A stretch of DNA of 64,000 nucleotides, taken from the NCBI RefSeq assembly GCF_027943255.1, contig NC_072892.1, forward strand, positions 164,736,792 to 164,800,791, read 5' to 3'. The notes beneath the pieces are model-generated. The model saw only the letters and a list, made by a program, of their open reading frames with translations, did no database searches and was not told the origin of the DNA. The stretch comes from Anastrepha obliqua. Lineage: Eukaryota > Arthropoda > Insecta > Diptera > Tephritidae. This document shows positions 32,660 to 42,744 of this stretch, piece by piece (within the stretch, counting starts at the first letter, position 1; each line of letters opens with the position of its first letter). A program made the position numbers and the translations under genes.

Positions 32660-33345
32660 ATTTTTTTCAGAAAATTATTATCATTTCTCTTTATTATGAT
32701 AATGCTGGTATGGCTCAATCACGTTTGGAACAAAAATGGTCGCCGCGGCCTCGGCGGCACACCTCCATCCGATAGTCCAAATTTTCGATGACGCTGAGGC
32801 ATAATTGAGGTTCTATGCCGTTAATGTGCCGAATTATCTCATCCTTTAGCTCTTGAATTGTTGCTGGCTTATCGACGTACACGTTTTCTTTCAAATAACC
32901 TCAGAGAAAGAGGTCCAACGGTGTCAAATCACATGATCTCGGCGCCCAATTGACATCGCCGCGACATGAGATTATTCGGCCATCAAATTTTTCGCGCAAA
33001 AGAGCCATTGCTTCGTTAGCTGTGTGACAAGTGGCCCCGTCCTGTTGAAACCACATATTGTCCACATCCATATCTTCCCATTCGGACCATAAAAAGTTCG
33101 TTATTATCTCACGATAGCGAACACTATTCATAATTCATTCAGCAATATTTTCTGCAGTACGATCTGTACGAGGATGCACTGGTGTTTTCACATCTCCTAC
33201 AGACACGGTTTGCTCAAACTTTTGCACAATTTTTCCGATTGTACGCACATTTGGACGATTAAATTGACCGAAAAACTCACGAAGTGTGCGATATGCATTT
33301 GAATTTGAATCTCGATTTCGCCTATCCTTGAACTCTATTTTTAAC
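32660..33345 (-). mobile_element. DD41D-type mariner relative, middle deleted
   Basis: The minus-strand N-terminal portion (33140-33345) has RTLREFFGQFNRPNVRTIGK and SVGDVKTPVHPRTDRTAENI, the DNA-binding region. The frame then jumps to RYREIITNFLWSEW and the catalytic blocks WFQQDGATCHTANEA (second Asp) and CDLTPLDLFL (third Asp), with 41 residues between the two Asp residues. ENVYVDKPATIQELKDEII and the C-terminus VIENLDYRMEVCRRGRGDH follow near 32720-32880. The first catalytic Asp region is missing, so the element is internally deleted. DD41D elements (for example rosa-type) are a known branch of the Tc1-mariner superfamily. Related scraps occur at 36975, 42481 and 48637. Confidence 0.8.
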
Positions 33346-33349
33346 TAAG

Positions 33350-34370
33350 GTGGAATGAAATTACTTTTCAGTGCCATCCTTAAATTTTATATTTAAATGT
33401 ACTTCTACTCTCTAAGGTTTTCTAACCACAGACTCAATAAGGGAATGAAATGAAATGAAATATGTATATAAATATGTATATATATACGAGTATAAGTCAG
33501 TCTCAACGCATGTAAATCTAAAACTTAAATCCTCATACTCTTACTAATTCCCTATTGATGAATGCAATCCCTTGCCATAAACTACAGAGCTTCAAATAAA
33601 CACCAGAAAACCATCCATTTGCTCTTTGCATTTGTCAACCGTAAGCAAATCTCATTAGCTCCGTATAAATAACAGCACTCGCACTCAATAAGCTTAGGGT
33701 ATTTTGAATTCGAGTATTTGCATTTCACGCTCAAATCGTTCGTTTCGCAATTACAGACCACAATTAGAAAAACAACTACCAACCACAAACTCAAACAATT
33801 CCACCGAAGCACGAAAGCTCGATTTGCAGTTGAACAACAGCACCGCAGCAGCTACGTATTGAGTGAATGTTGTAAAATAATTTCATCACCACAATTCCTG
33901 CAATTCCTCAGCCATTCGTTAGCGCACCAAGAATTAGTTTGAACAGCTAATCTACCATCACCAAATGTTCACTTATTTCCACCATTCCATAGTTGCAGCA
34001 GCTCTCGCTTTCTCTATTCGCCTTGTTGTTATTTACCTATTTGCGCATGTGTTTGTATGCGTTTACCAAGGGTTTGTATTTGTTTCTTCACCCGAACGAC
34101 CTGAACTTGCAATTAGCAATCGGTTTGATGTGGATTCGTGTTCTAAATGGCAAATCGATTGCACTCGAGCATTGATCGGATGTCTTTGTTTTTGGTGGTT
34201 TATATTGCAGAGTTAGAGAGGATTGAGGCGGAGTACAAATTTATATAGAAATGCATTGCCTGTAATGTTGTGGCTGAGCAGTTGAGTGGAGGAAAGTGAA
34301 TTAGAAATTTTTGAACTTTTTAAATAATTCTTATTCTTTTGCTTAGATTAAATTTGAAAGCACTTTTGGG
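33350..34370. other. No gene recognised
   Basis: This contains TATATA-rich patches near 33450-33495 and otherwise unremarkable sequence. The frames at 33718-34216 show no known motif. Confidence 0.5.
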
Positions 34371-34379
34371 TAGATTAGG

Positions 34380-34930
34380 TTAGGCTTGGTTAAATGGCTG
34401 CCTTAGCTAGGGGCCACTTGGACAAATGTTAAAAAATTCGTCCGTTGTAATGCCATACAGGGGAAAGGAGAAAGGAGAAGGGAAGGAAGAAGGAGCCTTG
34501 AGATTAGAGGATGATGATCGTGATTAGCCGCAACAAGCTACTGATGGACTTCACGAGATGTTTGATATTTAAAAGATGAAAGCAGGGCAGCTGAGAAGAA
34601 GATGTTGAGATGATTTCACCTCGTCCTCAAGACAGCTTCTGCAGAACGGACTTAAGGCTTCCCAAGTCTCACCGCATAGACACCTAACAGACAATGTCCG
34701 GTAAGGATACTCACCAAACACGGGAACTGGGGCTTTGTTAGCGTTAGGTGTTCCCTCGAGCGTCCCCGATCTACTCGTCGCCAGAAGGACCTCGCGACCT
34801 TGAAGGTTTGCGCAGACCACAGGTTCTTAAGAGAACCCAAATCCTCTAATTTCGCGACGAAACCGTCTCCAAAGTTCCCTGTCTTGCCAGCTCATCAACA
34901 CAGATAGTCAGATTTATTCACACACTTTCT
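34380..34930 (-). mobile_element. LINE C-terminus with zinc knuckle
   Basis: The minus-strand frame 34569-34820, preceded by LKNLWSAQTFKVARSF, has TLSVRCLCGETWEALSPF and the knuckle CRSCLEDEVKSSQHLLLSC followed by PAF. It is the C-terminal end of an RNase H-type LINE ORF2, with about 190 bp of 3' sequence. One frame change lies near 34690. Only the end of the element is present. Confidence 0.7.
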
Positions 34931-35039
34931 TTTAATAATTATGAAACAAGATTCTCTGACCTTTTAGTTTTATAGAAGGATTAATTGACTTACCTTAATT
35001 AGCGGCTCCAAAAAACTTTTTCTATCATTTAGTGCTTCG

Positions 35040-36965
35040 TGCCAGCTGCTGCGCCATCCCGCGACCAAAAAAGAAACAACTAGCGCCTTTCGCGAAAAGC
35101 TGATCCCCAACCACAACAACACTGATTGGAAAGCTACAAACGTTACGCTCAGGCAGATCGCTTAGGAAAAACTTGGCACAATAAAGACCACCAACAGCAA
35201 GCCATGGATCTCTGACACCACTTGGGCATCATTGAGCGCAGAAACGAACTTAAAAGGCAACTTATCAGCAATGGCTCCCTTCGGCCAGCCTGCAGAGAGG
35301 TGGCGAAGCAAGTAAAAAATCGGCCAGAAATGATAGAAGAAAGTTCGCTGAAGACCTTGCTAGCGATTCCCAAGCGGCTGCAGGAGTAAACAACATGAAA
35401 CATAATTGGGCGCTTGACCGACCAACGGAGTAACAGCAACCAGAGAAGTGAATGGTGCTTTGCTGACTTCCAATGATGACCAGATCCGCAGATGGAAGGA
35501 ACAGTTTGAAGCAACTAGCAGCATTGCTCTTAGCAGTATACCTAGCTTTATAGTGAGCAGCACAACAACAACCATCAATAAAATAACAACGTCCTTCCCC
35601 AGCCTAGTGGAGATTAAGGATGTAATTAAGAAGCTGAAGCTCAACAAAGCGGCGGGCGAAGATGGCATACAGCCTGAACTAATGACAGCCAACCCGCAAA
35701 TATCAGCGGAAATTCTTCATCCGCACATCACCGCCGTCTGAAGCAATAAAAATGTTCCTCCGTCCTGGACAAAAGGTATGATAATGAAGCTGCCCAAGAA
35801 AGGCGACCTGCGTGACTGCGACAACTGACGAGGAATAACCCTACTTGTAGCCGTAATCATAGAAAGCAGGCTCACAGATATCGAACGCTCTTTAAGAGAC
35901 GAGCAAGCTGGTGTTCGCCCTCACCGAAGCTGGGTTGACTAAGCCAACACACTTCGGATTATAGTAGAACAATCAGTTGAGTGGCGTTCTCCGCTCTACA
36001 TGCTGTTCGTAGACTTTAAGAAAGCGTTCGGCACTATCAAACGAGACGCAATACTGCTGGCACTGAGTAGAAAGGGAGTTCCCTCCAAGATAATTCACCT
36101 CATCAAAACTCTCTACGAGAACTCCGAACTGGCAGTGCATCACAAAGGTGATCCATTCACTACCAACGCAAGCGTCGGTTGTCCCCTATCGCCCTTCTCT
36201 TCGCCTACGTCCTTGATGACGTCATAAGCCAACTGATGCTGTACAAAAAAGACATCGTATGGAGTTTCACGAGTCATCTTGACGACCCGATGACATCTGC
36301 ATTTTCTCTCACAAACTCTCTGATATGCTAGCGAAGGCGGACAAACTAGTTGCGCTGACACGCACTGTCGGACTGGAGGTCAACATCGCCAAGACCAAGG
36401 CCATGAGAGTTAACCACAATAACGCAAGGCAGATATTGGGTGACGGGTGCCCGGTGGAATTCGTCGAAATCTTCTGCTACCTCGGCTGCATCATCACGGC
36501 AGATGGTGAAGCAGATGCAGATGTCAACTGCAGGCTAAACAAAGCTAGTGCAGCATTCGGGGGAATGCATACAGTATGGGGGAGTTCGCAACTCTCCAGG
36601 CGCACTAAGCGCACGGAAGCGAAACATGGCTGCTTTCTAACACCATCACACAGAGGCTACAATCTTTCGTCAACAAATGCCTTGATATCATCTGCAGAAT
36701 ATTCTGGCCAAACACCATCAGTAACGACGCACTGTGGAGATTAACGAACGAGGAACCCATCCTGTAGCAAATCAAATGCAGAAAGTGACGATGGATAGGT
36801 CACACATTAAGAAAACCACCAGATAGCACCACGCGAATGGAACTGGACTGGAACCCGCAAGGGAGCAGAGGTCGCGGTCGACCAAAAACACTTGGAAAAG
36901 GTCGATGCAGCGCGAACTAGCAGCTGCCGACATCTTATGGGACGATGCAAAAACAACAGCACAGA
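35040..36965 (+). mobile_element. CR1/RTE-like LINE, ORF2 relic
   Basis: The plus-strand frames give a linker (near 35220-35400) and then WKEQFEATSSIALSS. LNKAAGEDGIQPELMTANP is the start of reverse transcriptase, and PPSWTKGMIMKLPKKGDLRD follows. SPLYMLFVDFKKAFGTI comes at 36000 and ASVGCPLSPFSSP near 36170. The YADD block is deleted or replaced near 36230-36320. GLEVNIAKTKAMRVN and FCYLGCIITADGEADADVNC lie at 36380-36540. The C-terminal box [20 protein letters not shown] and RGRGRPKTL lies near 36795-36890. No RNase H or CCHC knuckle is seen. The WIGH...RKP ending is shared by CR1/L2/RTE-like elements; the clade is not certain. Numerous stops. Confidence 0.75.
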
Positions 36966-36974
36966 ACAGTGTAT

Positions 36975-37310
36975 GATAAAAGAGTCTTGTCGAGGCAATA
37001 TGCTCCTGAGAGGAGTGTACAAGGAAAGAAAGTGTTTCGTGCCCAGAGTTTCGAATTTATCGCTCGCCTCGGACCAGTGGATTGGCCACCAAGATCGTGT
37101 GATATCACAGCTTTGAACTTTCATTTGCGGGGATATGTAACGTCTAAATGCTTTGTAGATAAACCAACTTCGATTGAGGCATTGTAAGTCAACATTACAA
37201 CGGATTGAAGTTCTGCAGCGAGTCATTCAAATTGGTGTTTACGGATGATCCAATTACAGCGCAGATGCGGCCAACATTTGAAAATAATTATCTTTAAAAA
37301 ATTATTGACA
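36975..37310 (+). pseudogene. DD41D-type transposase C-terminal scrap
   Basis: The plus-strand FIARLGPVDWPPRSCDITAL, then NFHLRGYVTSKCFVDKPTSI and EAL, followed by the CSQHLKIIIFKK-type end near 37280, match the relics at 32660 and 42481. The third Asp position reads N here (TALNF). It is truncated upstream, where the CR1/RTE-like LINE ends. Confidence 0.72.
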
Positions 37311-37314
37311 TGAA

Positions 37315-38700
37315 TGTTTCCACGCAAAACTAAAAAAAAAATAATGATAATTGTCCAATCAATTTGAATTTTCGGTATTCGGTTTCAATTTAAATTCCGA
37401 TATATCCAAATTGATCACTCTTTATACTTAGGATTGCTTAAGAATCGCTGAGATATATTTGTATATGAGAAGCTTCAAATAATAAAAAAGGCGTTTTCTG
37501 CTTATAAAGAAGTAGTAGCAAGTTCATGCTTATATAAAATAATATAATTTTTTCATAATGCCGAAGTTGTCCTTCTGACCATAAGTTTTAGGAGGGCATA
37601 ATTGAATCAGAAAGCGAACTTAAAACTGTTAAAAATTGTACGCAACAACCATATAAAAATGAACAGTAGGAGTGGCAAGCCCAGTAGAGAACCTAACTAT
37701 AATTGAATTTACATAAATCTTTTGGCAGGTGCATTAGGAAGGTAGACATCAGAGCGCGCAAATCGCAGTGACAACAGACTGTGGGGAAAACGCAAATCAA
37801 ATGACAGTGCAGATAGCGGCAGCTGAGGAAGAATAAGAAACATCAACAGTGGCAGTAGCAGCAGAAAATTGTGTAGCTTGATGAACGCTTTAGATTTTAG
37901 TGGCTTCCGTCGCCATCGCCATTACCGCCGCCAAGTGTGCTGTCAACTTACACTTCCGCCTTAGCACCTACTCACTTTGTTTGTTTATGGACTTTTGAGA
38001 ATTTGCAGCGCATGAGCGGACAAACGCAACGCCTTAGCCCTGCGGAATTGTGATGAAAACTTCATCACCAGTCTTGAATGTTTAATAGTCATAATATTAG
38101 TGGACACATTGGAAGCGTTGATGGTCTTGTGATGGTCTTGTGAGGGTCTTGTCTTGCCGGACTAACAGCGCAGCACAGCAACTGAGCGAAATACTGCAGA
38201 TTACCTACACAGTTTTTGCTTTCATATTTACTTTGCTTTCAGTTTGTTTATTCAGCAGACTCTCAACTACTCTATTCACATTCCCCGGGCACTGAAGTGA
38301 TTGTCTGCGTGCTTCCTCAATTTCACTGACTTCCAGTGCTGTTGTGCCAATTGTAAAGTTTTCGTTCGTCAAAATATTGACACAGCGTATAAATGAAGTG
38401 TCAGGCTGAAGTGAGCTGTGGTTTGAGTGATTAAGTACAACAAAAGGTCAGCCAAAGCAAAGGATAGGAAGCGCGTTGTCAAACGGAAAGTTTAATATTT
38501 CGCTGAGAAAGTACATTTTTGCGCCATTTTAGAGAAACTTGAGGTTAGTTTAAGAGAAGCAGACAAGAGGCACGTTTTCAATGAAGATTGTTGGTAATTG
38601 CTGGTGATTCAATGTATCAAAAGGAGAAATTAAGTTAATCGAGATTGAAAGGGATACATTTTCTTAAAGGAAAAATTTGCTTTGCTTTTAAAATATATTA
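37315..38700. other. No gene recognised
   Basis: No transposon protein or tandem repeat was found in this stretch. The DNA is less AT-rich at 37740-38420, with several GCAGCAG-type patches, so it could be host intergenic or intronic DNA. I cannot support an exon. Confidence 0.45.
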
Positions 38701-38704
38701 AATT

Positions 38705-40230
38705 AGTTATTGTTTAAGCCATATCACTGTGGCGGGTCTTGAGCAATTCTCTTGCTGGTGAAGCTGTGTTATAAGGGTAAAAGCCGATGGCTGAGGTTTG
38801 TGATTGCATCTGCTTATTTTCCTTACGATGCCCTGAAAGCGCCACCACCTGCGATGATCACCAGTCTCGTGAGGTTCTGCGAGCGGCGCAGTCTGGGCCT
38901 CGTTCTCTGCTGCGATGCTAATGCCCAGCATACAATCTGGGGCAGCAGCAAAGCAATGAGCGGGGTTCTCGGTTGTTCGGGTTTATCGCTTCATGTAGCC
39001 TAAACATACACAACAAGGGGACACAGCCTGCTTTTGTTACTGCAAGAAGGCAGAGGTGATTGAACTCACGTTATCAAATTCAAAACTTGGATAGTCAATC
39101 ACGAACTGGAGATTGCTTGCCGAAGATTCGTGCTCGGACCACAGGTATATTGAGTTACAGTGTGGCGAGGGGGCAGAAATGTCATTGCCTTCTAGAAACA
39201 CCAGGAAAACAGACTGACAGAAGCTTAGGGAGGCGTTGCGGGACTTTGACGTGACGCCACCAAGACTTCGGAAAGAACAGTTCCAACGACTATCGTCATA
39301 CCCCTTCACTCTATGCCGTCAAGAGTCGTACTTGAACAGAGATACAATGTAGTTCTGCCAGAGGCTCAGTTGTAGTCAAACTCAGAAAATGAGCCCGGCA
39401 AACACTGTTTTCGCATTTTCATGGATGGCTCCAAGACCGAGCACGGCTCCGGCTCTGGAGTCTACGGGGAATCCGGCGAGACAAAACTGCACTTTGCTCT
39501 TGAAATGCATGCATCTGTGTTTCAAGCGGAGATGTGTGCTGTTCAAGAAGAGATGAACTTTGTTGTAAAAAACAGATGGAAAGGCAGATCTGTAAGAGTC
39601 TGAAGCGACAGCAAAGCTACGCTCATGGCCTTAAACAGCCCCACAACCACTTAAAGGGTAGTCGAGTGCTGTAAATCCAGGCTGAACTCTGTCGGGAGAC
39701 ATAATAGCGTAACGCGAACATGTATCCCGGGACACGTGGGTATCGTGGGTAACGAGACCTCTGACTCCTTACCTAGGATGGGCTCTGAGGCCAACTTCTT
39801 TGGCCTGGAGCCCGTTCTGCCACTCCCTCCTGCAGCCATCAAAGCCACGGTTAGCAAATGAGTTACTACAACCAATAAGTGAACTTGGCAGGCTGAGAGA
39901 GGCTGCAGTTGGGCTAAACTGATGTTAGCTCTCATGTCCGACCGACTGTCGCAGATCCTCTTATCATTAGGCAGAGGAGACAACAAGTATTTAGTTGGAC
40001 TGACGACGGGCCGCTTTCTGTGGGCGAAGCACATGGAAAGAGCGGGCATCTCAGACAGTGTACTCTGCCCAGCTTGTGAAGAAGAGGATGAGACGGCGGG
40101 CCACTTACTGTGCGTCTGCCCCGCTTTCGCTCGAATCAGGCTTGAGGTCTTTGGCACTGATATATTATAAGGCGACTGCCTTGACTCTTTGGCACCGCAA
40201 CATCTACTCAGAGTTCTTCGAAGGTCGAGT
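38705..40230 (+). mobile_element. LINE with endonuclease and RNase H but no reverse transcriptase
   Basis: The plus-strand endonuclease part (38752-39290) has FVIASAYFPYDALKAPPP, then LCCDANAQHTIWGSSKAMSG, then SITNWRLLAEDSCSDHRYIE with the SDH motif. It joins at about 39300 directly to a linker (MPSRVVLEQRYNVVLPEAQL) and RNase H. The RNase H part has FMDGSKTEHGSGSGVYGE, SVFQAEMCA, SDSKATLMALNS and PGHVGIVGNETSDSLPR (39420-39780). The C-terminus has LVGLTTGRFLWAKHMERAGI and the knuckle CPACEEEDETAGHLLCVCP (40066-40122). The entire reverse transcriptase (about 300-400 codons expected) is absent. This is an I/R1-type layout with one large internal deletion plus small lesions. Confidence 0.8.
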
Positions 40231-40389
40231 AGATTTAAAGAAAATTAAGAGGGATCAGAGTGCAGTACAATGAGCTTAATTGTGTTTGACTGCTGTACTT
40301 GTTCCGACAAAAACAATAAAATAGGTGGAAAAAACAGTTGTATTTTTAAGCCAAGACGTCTTTCATGCTGTCCGCTAGCTTCACCCCAG

Positions 40390-40625
40390 GGCATAGTAGA
40401 AATATCTCCTCTTTATCGGTATAGTTTCCGGTGCTTGCTAATCAGGTTATGGATTTTGAATGTGGCGCGTTTGATGTAAGCACGTTGGAGGGTTCGCTTG
40501 AAAATATGTGGTCCGCTCTGTGAAAGCTGGCCTTCACATCAGCTCAGCAGGCGCTGGGTTAATACGCAAACGTGCAAAGCATTATTTTTATTTAAAGTAC
40601 GGCTCTTAAAAATTGTATGTGAAAA
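40390..40625 (+). pseudogene. LINE C-terminal scrap, 21-kb family
   Basis: The plus-strand ESWPSHQLSRRWVNTQTCKA (near 40517-40578) resembles EEWASYQFSKRWVSIQTCKV at 22060-22120. It is a short truncated piece of the same LINE family. The preceding 130 bp may belong to it but carries no motif. Confidence 0.5.
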
Positions 40626-40629
40626 ATTC

Positions 40630-41670
40630 CATAATTTAAATATCCACCGTGAGCAAGTCTACAGGCTCGAGATTAGAATCTTTGTTACACGAGCGTTAAA
40701 ACTTTCAAGGAGTCTCTCATACATTATCGCATTGAGCTCAGCAATCTCCATCGAATGTTATGTTTCAACTGTGGAATCGTTGTTGGTTTGTTTACATTCA
40801 AAAATTCAACTAAAACAAAAACAAGGATAGTGGAATATGGTGGATGTGCGCACATTTGAAGTGAAACTCCTTAATTTCTGGATTAAATTTAAATATTTTA
40901 GTGAGGATTGAAATGATTTTTTATAAAATTAGATTATAACACTTCAGCAAAATCAACTTGTATATCACTCATATTCGAAGACACATTCACAATAACTGGA
41001 GAAACAACTGATCTTTGCACGCCAATAGTATTGGCATTTTTCAGCATCTTTTTCGCTGTCTATATTCACGACACCGCTAAGCGACTGATCTCCTCGTCTT
41101 TGTGGATGTAGTTGAAGTCGGATTCATTGCTCAGCTTGGCCACTCGTTTGTGATAAATATTGATGCAATATATTACCATCGTCTCTGCTGGTACTGGTTT
41201 GTGGATTGTCTGGATTGACTAGCGGTCGACAACAGAGTGGGGAGACTGCGCAGCTCAAAGCAGAGAAAGAGAATAGCTTGTACGCCGCAGAGAATAGCTT
41301 ATACCTACATTACGTGACGGTCTCTCGTAACTCTAGCTCGTGTGTCGCGGCCTTGAGATTATACTCTGACGCGCGTAAAGAAGTCTCACTTCAAAACCTT
41401 TTCCTCAAAAACAAAAGTCTGGCAGCATTGATCTTATCATATAAACCAAATACTTTTCAGGAGTAACAGTATTGATCAGATTGGCCTTACTAAATTTGAT
41501 GTGAGATAGCTTACAATATCAAATAACCCCAAAAAGTAGTCACCTGTTTGAGACTTAAATTTAGTGCTGGTTACTGATTCCCCAAATATAAACTTTTTGA
41601 GTACAGTAATTTGGCACCTATGCATTTTGTAAATAAATCATGCTCAATTTAGATCTATCGGAATTAAATT
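40630..41670. other. No gene recognised
   Basis: No motif-bearing reading frame was found. The 86-codon frame at 41206-41466 starts with repeated SLYAAENSLY units (from a 22-bp direct repeat), which looks fortuitous. Confidence 0.45.
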
Positions 41671-41673
41671 GAA

Positions 41674-42437
41674 GAGGTTACATACGTCCAAAATTTTCAC
41701 AATATTACTTTTTTTTAAAGATTATTATTCTTTATAGTTTTAGAAGTTTTTCTGTGGAAGTCGATTGCAAAATTTCCCAATAGATACAAAGTTATGGTAG
41801 AAAATGTAACTTCCAGACGAGAGCTTGGTGCGCACAGGGAGCTGTCCTTCGTTGGAGGCCCTTGAAAGTTTAAACTCGTTTTTCTCGAAACTACTTTTTC
41901 CCGCACGGTCTGCATTATAACTCATTCAGGTTTTAATATTTTTTGATTCGGAATATTCAAAAATATTTTTTCTATAGTCTGTCGAGTCGGATTTTTGACA
42001 TTTGTATTAAAAAATTTTATAAAAATAATTAAAGTATGACATTTAAGACGTAAACCGCTGCTTTTTTTAAATCCGTAAATAGCAAAATTTTCCAAAATTC
42101 AAAAATCTGGCCCGATAAACTATAGAAACCAACTACAACTACTACTACTACAACTTTATTTTACAAGAATTTTCTTACTTTTTACAGATCCATCAACATA
42201 TCAAAGAAAAATGATGGAGACAGTGGCGCAACTATTTTTTGATTGTACCTTTGGTCACGTGATTTTTTATATACTAATTTTTATAAAGAAAAATTTAAAT
42301 AAATTTTTTTATAAAGTTTAAGTACCTACTAATAAAGGATTTATAAATTTTTTTTTATATTTATTTCTATTGTTATCCCTTCTTAAAACAGTTATTCTTT
42401 TAGTGCATTTTTGGCGCTGCTGGACGTATGTAACCCC
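41674..42437. mobile_element. Miniature inverted-repeat element, family GGGGTTACATACGTCCA, copy A
   Basis: The left end GAGGTTACATACGTCCA and right end (reverse complement) GGGGTTACATACGTCCA match at 16 of 17 bases. The 4-bp flank is TGAA on both sides (41670-41673, 42438-42441). The inside is non-coding and AT-rich. It contains TTTCTCGAAACTACTTTTTC at 41881, a core seen in the other miniature elements here. Copy B at 61534 is flanked by TTAA. Mobilised in trans by an unknown transposase; TTAA choice is typical of piggyBac and Kolobok groups. Confidence 0.82.
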
Positions 42438-42480
42438 TGAAATCAAAGAGCGAAAATTCAAATTGATTGGGCAATCTTTA

Positions 42481-42740
42481 TTATTTTTGTATGAAACCAT
42501 TCATGACATTTATTTTTTTAAAGATAATCCCTTTCAAATGTTGGCCGCAACTGCGCCGTAATTCGGTCATCCGTAAACACAAATTTTCAATGGCCCGCTG
42601 GAGGACTTCCATCGGTATCTCGTAAATAACTTTAGTAATGTTGGTTTGCAATGCCTCACTCGAAGCTGGTTTATCCACAAAGCATTTAGACTTTACATAC
42701 CCTCATAAATAAAAGTCCAAGCGCCAACTGGGAAATGTAA
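42481..42740 (-). pseudogene. DD41D-type transposase C-terminus
   Basis: The minus-strand KCFVDKPASSEALQTNITKV and then EIPMEVLQRAIENLCLRMTE, ending CGQHLKGIIFKK, give the last 65-80 codons of the same transposase type as 36975-37310. The catalytic residues lie upstream and are missing. Confidence 0.75.
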
Positions 42741-42744
42741 AAAT

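Noticed and set aside
33718..34216. Possible small host gene with hydrophobic frames
   Set aside because: There are no splice signals, start context or motif I could support. Two frames are open over the same stretch, as expected by chance.
41206..41466. 86-codon plus-strand frame with a repeated SLYAAENSLY segment
   Set aside because: The peptide repeat reflects a short direct DNA repeat. No homology is recognised and the frame is short.
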